Made by a program: the position numbers and the translations under genes
Shown here: positions 36,826 to 46,275 of the stretch, in pieces
How the letters are laid out: each line of letters begins with the position of its first letter
Numbering within the stretch: position 1 is the first letter of the stretch
The notes under the pieces: generated by a model
The model's input: the letters and a program-made list of their open reading frames with translations, nothing else
The model's database searches: none
What the model was told of the DNA's origin: nothing
DNA from: Hydractinia symbiolongicarpus
Taxonomy: Eukaryota > Cnidaria > Hydrozoa > Anthoathecata > Hydractiniidae
DNA length: 64,000 nucleotides
Assembly: GCF_029227915.1 (NCBI RefSeq)
Contig: NC_079876.1
Span: 1,056,001-1,120,000 of the forward strand
Direction: 5' to 3'

Positions 36826-37956
36826 TTACTTTCCTAAAGTGAAAGTAAAATTTTTACTTTGGCATTCTGAAACAGTGACAGTACAGGGACAGCCGCTTTG
36901 TTCTTGCCTTTCAATTTTTTTTGGAATATTTTTTTCAAACTTCTTTTCCCAATATTGTTTAAATCTATCAGTGTCTTTAAAATCATTATTTTTCCAAAAG
37001 TGGAAGAATTTGTTTGTGAGTGGGCCGGGATGTTTTTTACGGTACTCTTTGTACCTAGCCCAAAGTTCTTTATCTTCGCTTTGGTTTTCTGAAAAAAATG
37101 GTATATAAAATTGATGATACATATAATGTCCATATAATACATTTCATTTTAAACTATGCAGAAAAAAGTCACCTGCCCTCAATTATAAATCACAAATACA
37201 AAACTGGAAAAATTAAGGAGCAGCAACATGCAATCACCTGGTTTTAATAAATGCAACATTTCATATGCATTGAGATTGTCTGTTAGATTTTTGCGGTAAC
37301 GTTATGTAAGTTTCACAATACAATTAATTAGTTTAGCCAATTAATAGCAAAATGTCAGAAATTTGCTTAGCGTCTTTTATTGGTAAATAATAACACACAC
37401 AAAAAAATTACTTTCTCTCTTTTTCTCTTCTTTTATTTTAGCCAATTCAAGTTGCATCTCCTTGAAAACACTCTTATAATCTTCAACTAAAAAAAGTTAT
37501 TAAGGTGATTTTACTGAAAAATATGATAAGAATCAATAAAAAAGATGTTTTTTATTATCATTTAATCAACTTACTTTCTTTTTTGTTTTGTTGTTGTAAA
37601 GTTTTTATTTCCTTCTTTAAGTTTTTAATTGTTTCATTCTGTTCAGTAACTAAAGTCAAACACAATAACTTACATTAATCAATAAAAAATATATAAATAA
37701 ACAACTGTTTTAAACTATATATCTTATAATATTAGTATTATGAAATAAAATGCACTAACAATATTGAACGTTTTTGTGATATTATGTACCTGGAAAGTAT
37801 TAAGCTTTAAATTGGTAAAATGTGTTAATAAACAGTGATTGTCACACAAAACAATTGCTTACTTTTTCTTTCCAGACTTGTCTGGAGCAACCTGTCTTCC
37901 TCCAAAGCGTCAATTTTCATATAATGGGCATGTAATTGTATACTATCTCCAGCCAT
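36826..37956 (-). CDS. Unrecognised four-exon coiled-coil protein gene inside the Helitron (168 aa)
   Basis: Exons on the minus strand: 37863-37956, 37575-37649, 37412-37486 and 36826-37088. ATG at 37954-37956 follows AAG. Donors are GTAAGC, GTAAGT and GTAATT; acceptors are ACTTTAG, TTTTTTAG and TTTTTTTCAG. Every intron is phase 1, so the joined frame stays open for 168 codons to the TAA at 36826. Residues 1-31 begin MAGDSIQLHAHYMK. Residues 32-81 are rich in K, E and Q with spaced I/L/M, suggesting a coiled coil. Residues 82-168 are charged and aromatic, with W residues (DKELWARYKEY, HFWKNND, KQYWEKKF) and two cysteines near GCPCTV. Exons 2 and 3 are both 75 nt and look like one duplicated exon. 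It lies 1.7 kb downstream of the Rep-helicase on the same strand and has no visible lesion. It may be a Helitron accessory gene or a captured host gene; I recognise no family. Splicing is inferred. Confidence 0.68.
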
Positions 37957-39689
37957 CTTATATTTATATCTTATATATCTATATACCTACAAACAAAATG
38001 TCAAAAATCATCATGTGAATTGTTATAAGTCAATTAAATATTATAAAACTCCATTAATTTAAATTTTAGTTTTAAAAATCATTTGTTGAAGACCGTAAAC
38101 GACAGAATAACAACCTGCTGCCAATTGCCAAATAAATTAAGTAAGCTCAATAAGAACCCCTACCTAAATAAGCGTTGCTAAATAATTTTTATAACACTAA
38201 GAACCTTATTATTAGCTTAAAAGTGGGAACATTACGTAAGAAATTTAGTCTTTTGAAAAAAATTGCTGCTTACTGTTTAAAAGTGTGTTATATATCATTC
38301 TAATTTTTAGTTGAAAATTTGTTATGAAAAACATCAACAATAATTATTTCTCATTACCAAGGCCTACCGAATAATGCGGCAAGATATAGGTCTAAACTTT
38401 AAACCGAACAACATGCAGTTATTTATCGTTCACGGTAAAATTGCCTTGACTTTTAGTTCATAGAATTTACTTTAATGTGAATAAAAATTAGGAGATTTCG
38501 CAAGATTTTTCTTAAAAACGAAATTCCTTCACTATTCTATTCCAAAATAAAAATATTACATTTTCCTAAAAGGTCTAATTTTATGAAATTGATCATTGAT
38601 GCACAAATTATTCTGCTATCTCTAACAGCAGCTATTAACGCAAAAGTACCATTGTGAGTTTGCAAGCTGTTTTAAAAATGAATGGACAAAAACTCAAAAA
38701 ATTTTCACATAAAAGTAAGTTGCATTTAACGAAGTGCACCACGAGAAGGTAAGCCATAGGTCTTTGCACTTCACCTAAAAAGACATAAAGCTAAGTCTTT
38801 ATGATTCTACCCTTTTTAGGTTTGCACACACATTAAAGTTATCAAGATCTTCACATTGCACTTGCCTAGACAGTCATTTACACATGCTTTCCAACTACCA
38901 CAGCCAAATGAAGGCTATAATAAGTGGTCTCACATATGAAACAAACTGTTTGCATATTACAGTACATGTGCTTGATAACAGTTGGTGGAGATTGAAAAGC
39001 AGTTTAGAACATATTATTAAAGTGAAATGTTATTGGACAATTTTGGAAAAACTTATACATTTTTTTTGAACTTATAACAGGTTGAATCATAATGTGAAAT
39101 CTTATTATTTTAAAAATTATTTCAAAATCCACCTGTGTGTGCAATTTTAAGAGATTTCTGCATTGAAATGATAATTTTTATGTTGTGGAGAAAAAAAGTT
39201 ATTTAAAATCTAGGAAATTTTTAAGTAAGTAAGTTTTTAAAATGTAATAATGAGTTTTAAAAAAATTCTGTCAAAATAAATCATGAAGCAAAGTATATTA
39301 AGAAGAAAATTCAACTATATAACCTATATACAAAAAAATAATTTTCAATACAGGAATCCCTTTTCATTAAATGTCATCCACAGAATTCTTCTTGCAAGAA
39401 TCATCTCATCCTGCACAGGAATCATCTCATCCTGTCTTGTACTGTGAAATAACATGATACTTTATTCAGAAAAGAAACAATGTAAAATAAATTCTGTGCA
39501 CAGTATTTTTTATGAATTGGTATAATAACATTTTACATAAAATGAAGTAAATGTTTTTTATTTGTCACTCCAACTGAATTGAATTGGTTGATTAATTTTC
39601 AATTATTAAATTCTTTTCCAAATAAAGTATCAAAAAGGCACAAAGATATAAATATATCATATAATTCTAACTGGATATGCAAACAATTG
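37957..39689. other. Intergenic region between coiled-coil gene and Rep-helicase
   Basis: AT-rich, no supported gene. Just upstream of the coiled-coil ATG, TTTTGTTTGTAG on the minus strand could be an acceptor for a non-coding first exon. It also holds copy B of the 60-bp repeat (38727) and a direct repeat AATCATCTCATCCTG at about 39399 and 39420. An AATAAA on the minus strand at 39557-39562 could end the Rep-helicase transcript, 128 nt after its stop. Confidence 0.6.
38727..38783. repeat. 60-bp dispersed repeat with inverted arms, copy B
   Basis: Starts TAACGAAGTGCACCACGAG. Arms GAAGTGC (38731-38737) and GCACTTC (38766-38772) pair perfectly, although each differs from the copy A arm by one base. 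The two changes occupy paired positions, so the stem is preserved. Both are also CpG-type transitions. Confidence 0.7.
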
Positions 39690-41006
39690 TTACATCACTT
39701 GACTGTAAACAATGTTTGGTGTATAGCATTTATGCTGAACATACCCTTGTGCTTCTGTTTGATGAATCTTTACCTTAACATCTTCAAAGGAACGTGCACG
39801 TGAAAATGCAACATATAATTGTCCATGAGAAAAGCATGACCTGTGAAGATAAATTCCAACTTTATTAAATGTTTGTCCCTGAGATTTATTAATTGTCATA
39901 GCATAGGCCAAACGTATAGGAAACTGAAGTCTTCGTAACTGAAAAGGAAGACCAGTGTCAGAAGGCGCTAATTGAATTCTAGGTATTAGCACTCTTTTAC
40001 CAGTAGCAACACCAGTAATGATTTCAGCATCAATTACATGTTGCCTTAACTGTTGTACTATTAATCTAGTGCCATTACATAATCCATGTTTTAAATCTAG
40101 ATTTCGAAGAAGCATTATTACTGCACCCAGTTTTAGTTGCAAGTTGTGTGGTGGCATACCAGAAGGTGTAATTGAATTAAGAAACTCGACTGGATAAAGT
40201 GCAATTTCTTCAGGATCGTCTGAAACTACAGAGTCAGCACTGTTATATGTTACTATTTCCCCTGGAATTTTATTTAATATCTTGTTATTAATATCAAGGG
40301 CAACATCATTTGTAGGGGTCAGAATAATCCTACTGGCAAAATCTGCCAAGTTACAATCTCCAAACACTGCATCAACATGTGATTGATCATTCTGCTCACG
40401 GATAATGCAAGTTTCTGGTATTTCAATGCTATTCGTAAATGGCGCTGTTGCTTTTGTAGGTAAAATACCATCACCAAGTTGTAAAAGCCAGTTTGCAAAA
40501 ATCTGCTGATTCTGTCCAGCTCTCATATTGTGTGTAAGCTTAAATACCTGAACAGTTGGCCAAATATAGGAGCTTTTAAGACATGTTTCTACAATTGCAG
40601 CAGGTCTGGCTCTCTTTACTACTGGCAAAATTTGTCGAAAGTCCCCTCCTAAAAGAATGACTTTTCCTCCAAATAAGTTGTCAACATTAGAAATATCCCT
40701 AAACATGGTCTCGATAGCTTGAAGGGCATGCTTGGGGATCATTGATGCTTCATCAAAAATGTATAAGTCTTGTTGCATCAGGAATGTGGCATGATTACTG
40801 GTAGGAGGAACATTGCAAGTACTTGTCTCCACAATCGGCACAAGCAATCTAAAAAGACTGTGAACAGTCCTCCCTCCATCTAAAAGTGTTGCTGCAATGC
40901 CGGTCCAAGCAGATGTACCAACTTTCATTCCTCTGCGCTTTAATTCTTTTATGATGTAATTATAAGTGTAAGTTTTGCCTGTTCCACCTGGACCATCGAT
41001 AAAAAA
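39690..41006 (-). pseudogene. Rep-helicase part 4: Pif1-like helicase domain
   Basis: Open from just after the TAA at 41007-41009 to the stop at 39690. Walker A GPGGTGKT is at 40971-40994, before the first in-frame ATG (40926-40928), so that ATG is not the true start of the domain. Next come GTSAWTGIAA (motif Ia), FDEASM (Walker B, motif II), GGDFRQILPVV (motif III), LTHNMR (motif IV), LAYAMTINKSQGQT (motif V) and LYVAFSRAR (motif VI). All SF1B motifs are intact, so this part could fold as a helicase if translated. The C-terminus YVQHKCYTPNIVYSQVM lies close after motif VI, as in other Helitrons. The in-frame stop separates it from the Rep part. Confidence 0.93.
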
Positions 41007-41417
41007 TTAACGGTTATTTTGAGGAGAGTTATTATGGACATTCATAACAGCCCTAATGATTGTATCAGCTGCTTCTAATTGTTCAGGATTTAATGTGGAA
41101 CGGATATTATCAGCTTCTTGACCAAGATAAACTAAATCAGCTGGAGGTTCTACTGGTGCTTCTTCTGTTTCAGGAAGACCAAAGTCTGAAAGTCTTTTCC
41201 CTGACTGACCTATAATACCAGCTATAAAACCTAGTGCAGCCTGTTCAGCCTGATAATCTTGCATAGTACTAAGAAAGTCTTCTATCATACTATTTCTATG
41301 GGTAAGCCATAACGTCAAAGGATCATTGACCTCACAATGACTTAAAATAAATGAGAATGTCTGTCGAAGCTGCCAAGGTGTACCTATGGTGGCAATTTGT
41401 AAAAGAGGGCATTCCAT
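41007..41417 (-). pseudogene. Rep-helicase part 3: linker between Rep and helicase
   Basis: A 136-codon open piece containing GTPWQLRQTFSFIL and DPLTLWLTHRNSMIEDF. These correspond to the conserved linker that in Helitrons follows the NEW tryptophan motif and precedes the helicase. It continues from part 2 after a one-base shift: part 2 reads NNEWN at about 41410, and this frame carries on with ECPLLQIAT. It ends at the TAA at 41007-41009, immediately before FFIDGPGGTGKT in the same frame; a single base change in a TTA leucine codon would explain that stop. TLNPEQLEAADTII is the usual segment just ahead of the ATP-binding loop. Confidence 0.88.
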
Positions 41418-43858
41418 TCATTATTATCTTGAAGAAGTCCCCTAGCTAAACATGCTTCACGAAAGGTTGGGAATAACTCTCCATTAAATGTTCTTAATGA
41501 CTCAAAGGAGGTAGCTCCTGGAACATGAAGAAGTAATATTCTTAAATAAAATCTCTCACCCTCACTGGGTTGGGCACAATATAATCTAGTGACAATTTTT
41601 TCACCACCTCGTTGCCTTGTACACCAAGCATGTTCTTTAAACACAAAATGATATGGTATATTGGCATACAGATGCTCCCGAGCAGCAACATTGCGCTGAT
41701 TTAATTTAAACCAAGCTGTTAGGTGGGTATCATGTTCATCTGCCCTCTCAAGTGCTGCTGCTTCATTACCAGCTCTAAAATACACTTGTTGTTGTTCAGG
41801 AAGGTGCATTGATAATCGAAAAATAGTATGTGACTGCTTATGTAGCTCAAAAGAAAATAGACGCCAGGCAGCTTCGGGAGCTGAAACATACCTAGCATCT
41901 AAAAATGTTTTGACTTCATTATGGTCAAGTTTCTCTTGTATTTGTATATTTGCACAGTCATGACCTTTATAAATATACTTATAGAGGTACTTAACAGATT
42001 TTATAGAAACACAGGCCTCAACGTTAATATGTGCGTGATATTTTTCTGTCAAGTAAGGATTGTATGGAACAATCCACCTATTATCAAGTTCCATGTTACG
42101 AATTTGAAATGTTCTACCATTATTCCTTCTTCGATACAGTGGATATCCATTAGCATTTAAAATTGTGGAATTAGAAAATTCTTTTGAAAAGTTTTTAGAA
42201 CAATTGCCCTCTTTCATACAAGATGAGTTAGGATTAAGATACCCACATGGACCATGAACCATAGTAGACTTAACAATTTCATAAAGATTTTGATCAGCTG
42301 GATCTGGTATTTCAGCACAAATAGAAATGTCAATATCATCAGCTGTACGTAATTTATGCTCATTACATAAATTAACAAGCATATGGCAGTGAGGAAGTCC
42401 TCGCTTTTGAAATTCTATTACATGAACATATGCCACTGTACGTCCTAAAACATGATTCTTATAAATATCTTTAACCAACTGATTTAATTTTAATTTAAAA
42501 ACCCTAGAGACCAAGTCAGGGCGATCACATGCATAAAGACCAGGCAGTAGGTTTTCAGTTATTTCAGGCCATTTGGGGTTGCATGTAAAAGTCAAAAAGA
42601 GGTCTGGTTTTCCAAATTTAGGAACAATGGCCATAGCATCTAAATAATTCTGATGCATATTCCTAAGGGAACCAGAAAAAGTTGATGGTAAAATAATCAT
42701 CCTACCAGGCTGAAGGTTGCGATGCTCAGCTTCTGCATGTAAATGGTCCATAAGACCAACATAAGAGGCTGCCCTTAACCGTGTTTGGTTTCGACGAATA
42801 TAATCAAGTCGCTCTCCTTCAACCCTACAATAACAGTCCACTATGTACTGCTGAAAAAGTTTACGGCCATAGTGTAGAGAACTAAAACATTGTCTTATTG
42901 CAATACGATATGCACAAAACTGCAACCTTGTAACGCGTTGCCGGGTGGCAGTTTGTCGTTCCAGAACATGGTTAATAGAATTATGCCAACCTGCATCTCC
43001 TCTAGGGAAAAACATTGGGTAAATCATAGGATCTAGGTTAGCAGACATGGTAGATATATTGACTAATGCATGATCCCTTGGATAGATTACTATGTCCCTT
43101 TGAGCAGGGGGAGCACCATCTTCCCCAATGAAAATAGCAGCCACTTCTTCATGAGAAGGAGTATTGTACCGCCGTCTATCTGGCCCAGCTTTCATCATCA
43201 TTTTCACAATAGATGGTGTCCTATTTTCTTGTATAGCCCTTGTGTTTTCCTCTTGTTCTACCTGTGCCATATTTTTGTATGCAGCAATGAAAGGTGACTC
43301 TCTGTCCATCACCTGCTGAAGAATATGCATTACATCTTGACGACATTGAGCATTTGCTGGATTATCCATTCTCGCATTAAATGCTTCACCCGCCTCTATT
43401 ATATATAACTGACTGTAAGAGAGACGTACATTAGCTGCTGGATGCAAGCAGCCAACCCGATGATAAAGTTGTCCACACAGTCTAAAACATGGTGGACCAT
43501 TCCCCGGAGGTGGTCTTAAGTCTGCACCAAATGAACCAAATGAAAAGGCATTATTGTAAATTCTTATGTCCTTTTGGAAATGTTTTGCAGCAGGAGTACC
43601 CCCAGTTAACAATTCCCTAAGTTCTAAAGGATGGGGTGAAAGAGGTTCTAGTCGAACTTTCCCAGATTGACAACACTTAAAATGGTTTTCCCCCACAAAT
43701 TTCAGTGCCTGACTGTATGGACACAACTTATCCATTGCTCCTAAATTAAATGCATGAACAGGCCTAATGTGACACTGCCGCGCAATATTACCTTGTCCTC
43801 TGCCATTTGCTCTGATAGCGGCACGGTCTTCTCGCATATAGGCAGCATGTTGTTCTGC
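41384..43858 (-). pseudogene. Rep-helicase part 2: zinc finger, Helitron-like N domain and HUH Rep nuclease
   Basis: Open from 43858; the first ATG is at 43835-43837, but homologous-looking sequence (AEQHAAYM) precedes it, so that ATG is not the original start. Counting from it: cysteine cluster at 39-56 (CPY...KCCQSGKV); second C/H cluster at 117-132; Helitron-like N domain about 300-480 with VDCYCRVEGERLDYIRRNQ (333-351); Rep motif FLTFTCNPKWPE (414-425); HUH motif GLPHCHML with H483 and H485; tyrosine cluster KYLYKYIYKG (616-625) giving the two-tyrosine active site. All residues expected for the nuclease are present. The frame runs off into LFYKLPP and a stop after NNEWN because of a one-base shift. 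Confidence 0.94.
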
Positions 43859-44112
43859 CTAGCATTGCGAACAATGTTGTCCTCTTCAGCTCTAATTGCA
43901 ACAGCATGCGTAACATATGCTCTTCTTTGAGCATCCGCTACATCAATATCATCTGCTAGTCTAGCAATAACAGGTGCAGGGGGGCGTTCATCATCTGCAA
44001 CAACAACATTTTGTTGCAATGGCCTGTTCCTTTCAATGGGATCAGTTGTGTTAGGTTGATGCATAAAAAATCTCTCAAAAGCATTAACAACACTTGTAAA
44101 TACAGATGACAT
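43741..44112 (-). pseudogene. Rep-helicase part 1: N-terminal leader
   Basis: Begins MSSVFTSVVNAFERFF at 44112, the first ATG with an open frame leading toward the Rep. It carries a low-complexity, D/R/A-rich stretch (VADDERPPAPVIARLADDIDV; RRAYVTHAVAIRAEEDN), which is usual for the poorly conserved N-terminus of Helitron proteins. Continuity to part 2 requires a shift near 43840-43860: after IVRNAR this frame reads QNNMLPICE, while the other frame gives AEQHAAYMRED. Residues after that point in this frame are therefore probably out of frame. The real start codon is uncertain. Confidence 0.7.
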
Positions 44113-44395
44113 TTTTCTGAACTCGTATAATAAAGCAAAACATAAAAATGTTAATAATCTAAATAATAATAAAAAAAAACAAAAAAAACAAAAACAAATA
44201 GCTGACGATGTCGCATCTGGCGCTCCAGGCAGTGAGATTTCACCAGGAGATAGGCTATAGATAGCTAAACTAAAACAAAGTAAAATAAATTCAAAAAATA
44301 ATGGAACAAACCAAATTAATCTATAAATATACTTCTCTGGCTAAACTGTTTCTCCAATCAGATCAAAAATGAAAGCAAAACAGGTCTTCTCGTTC

Positions 44396-44576
44396 CCGTT
44401 GCGCCTGACGGATCCGTTTGTTTATATTTGCGTTGCCCGGGTACGGTCTTTTACAATATAAACCAATAAGCTTCCTTGTTTAAGCCGTCTTGGCCAATAG
44501 AACGCTTTGTTAATTTTCTTGCTCGACCGCAGCTTAATGATGACGAAAACTATAATGCGACGTGTTACGGGTGTAA
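44396..44576 (-). promoter_or_regulatory. Candidate promoter of the Rep-helicase gene
   Basis: About 180 bp of higher GC and CpG content (CGTTGCCCGGGTACGG, TGCGACGTGTTACGGGTG) in otherwise AT-rich DNA, 280-460 bp upstream of the leader ATG. Two CCAAT motifs lie on the plus strand (AACCAATAAG near 44462 and GGCCAATAGA near 44494), which are ATTGG for the gene. No clear TATA/initiator pair is seen. Weakly supported. Confidence 0.3.
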
Positions 44577-45220
44577 AAAGGCATTATTATAGCATTGATA
44601 TTGGGTTATTTTAAGAACTAAATAAACCCCTTTCTCCCCCAATTTCTCGTATAAAGATACCAAAGTATCACCCTGCATTATTCCATTTTCTAACTGCTGA
44701 CACAAAATGTTAAAAAATATAACCAGGCGCTTAAAAAACCAATGCTCAAAAGTGTGCCACGGATTTAAAGGTTTACAACATCATTATGGAATAAGCAAGA
44801 TATTTCATTGCTTATAATGTCATACAAAAAATATTGGATCTGTCCACAAAATTTGCAAGAGCTATTGCTTGCAACACAGATAATATTTCATACTTAAATG
44901 TCATCCTTTCAAAAATTTAATGTTAAAAAAACAGTAAAAACATGAAATAGAAATTATTTAAAATTCAATAATTATGACCTTTCCAAAAAATTTTCCTTAA
45001 AAAGGTCTGACAGCAGTAAAACCGTCAATCCCAATCGACAAAATTTAGGCATTTTGCATGCACACATAATGTTCTTAGCATTAAAATCTCTAAAATTGTC
45101 CACAATACCAAATTGTAAGTATTCGTTTGACAAAGTTGGTTGATATACCAACGAAATTTTACGTATTAATAACTTTTGTCATTCTTACTGATTTGTTGGT
45201 TATTCCCTTATTAAATTGTG

Positions 45221-45380
<160 letters not shown>

Positions 45381-46255
45381 TGGAAAGTCACCCCAGCCTT
45401 TCCTGTATGTTTTTTAAACTAAATTCTAAACTCTAAATGTAAAAAAAATGTAACTCCTTCCTACGAATCACCACACTTAAACTACATACCAAAATTACTA
45501 CATGTTAAATAAAAATCCTTTTGTCATATTGCATGCAACCGATGTATAAGTTTAGTTACACAAAATGTTAAAAATACATCTTAAAAAGAGTCCTTAGCTA
45601 TCCTTAAATATCTTCTAATATAAGCTTAAAAGGTCCAAACAATCCACAACAACACACAGCAACATATATAAAACTCACAGGTTATTTAAATATAACTGAA
45701 GCTAGGCATCAAAATCATGGGTACATATATATAAATTCCTAGGTAGCTAGGCTGGTGGTGGTTGGCTTTATGATGCTAGCTATAAAATATGTCTGACATC
45801 AATAATATCATCAAAACTTGAAAAAAAAACATGAAAAAACTTTACAGAACCTTGCTATGATTAATTTATAAAACCATGCTCTTCTTCAAATGTTTTTTTA
45901 AAGATTTATTTTGAATGAAAGAGTAGAGAATAGTAAAAAAGAACAGCCATCTTTTTCGTAAACACAATTTTCGTTTTATGCTAGGAACTTCATTTAACAG
46001 TCCGTATGCTTTGTGAATATCTAATACCGTTTGATATGTAGCGATACCTATATATATATATATGCTCATATAGATTTTTTGGCATAAGGGTATATATATT
46101 TATATCGTTATTAGCAGCGGGTTATATATTTACACCTTATGTGCGATTTCTATGAAGTACATCCCTAATTTTTTTAGTTAAATTTTAGCGTACAACCACG
46201 TCATAAAAAAGTGACCCGTGATTTCCGTGTCGTGGACTCACAGTTTTACTCACGC

Positions 46256-46275
46256 AAGGGAATTAATATATAAGA
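46256..46275 (-). other. Helitron 5' terminus (TC end)
   Basis: On the minus strand the element begins TCTTATATATTAATTCCC immediately after host A (T at 46276 on the plus strand). TC followed by an AT-rich TATATA stretch is usual for Helitron 5' ends. The GCGTGAGTAAAACTGTGAGT that follows is probably part of the family's subterminal sequence. Confidence 0.85.

Larger units (their letters stand above)
39690..44112 (-). pseudogene. Helitron Rep-helicase gene, disrupted
   Basis: The whole gene reads N-terminal leader, zinc-finger region, Helitron-like N domain, HUH/tyrosine Rep nuclease, then SF1 Pif1-like helicase. In this family the Rep domain nicks and joins the element's single strand and the helicase unwinds it during rolling-circle transposition. 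As written the frame is broken three times: a shift near 43840-43860, a shift near 41395-41417 and an in-frame TAA at 41007-41009. All key motifs survive around the breaks, so the damage looks recent or could partly be sequencing error. No GT-AG intron obviously removes any of the three. Size, motif order and strand agree with the Helitron ends. No RPA, OTU or endonuclease domain is visible. Confidence 0.93.

Noticed and set aside
36839-37108. Plus-strand frames and the alternative 102-codon minus frame overlapping exon 4 of the coiled-coil gene
   Set aside because: Shadows of exon 4. The exon frame is the only one with a spliced, phase-consistent upstream continuation.
38884-39069. 61-codon plus-strand frame
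   Set aside because: Short, on the opposite strand to the other Helitron genes, no motif and no splice partner found.
39579-39803. Plus-strand frames within or at the end of the Rep-helicase (also 41921-42160 and 43070-43297)
   Set aside because: Antisense to conserved helicase/Rep coding sequence or to its 3' flank.
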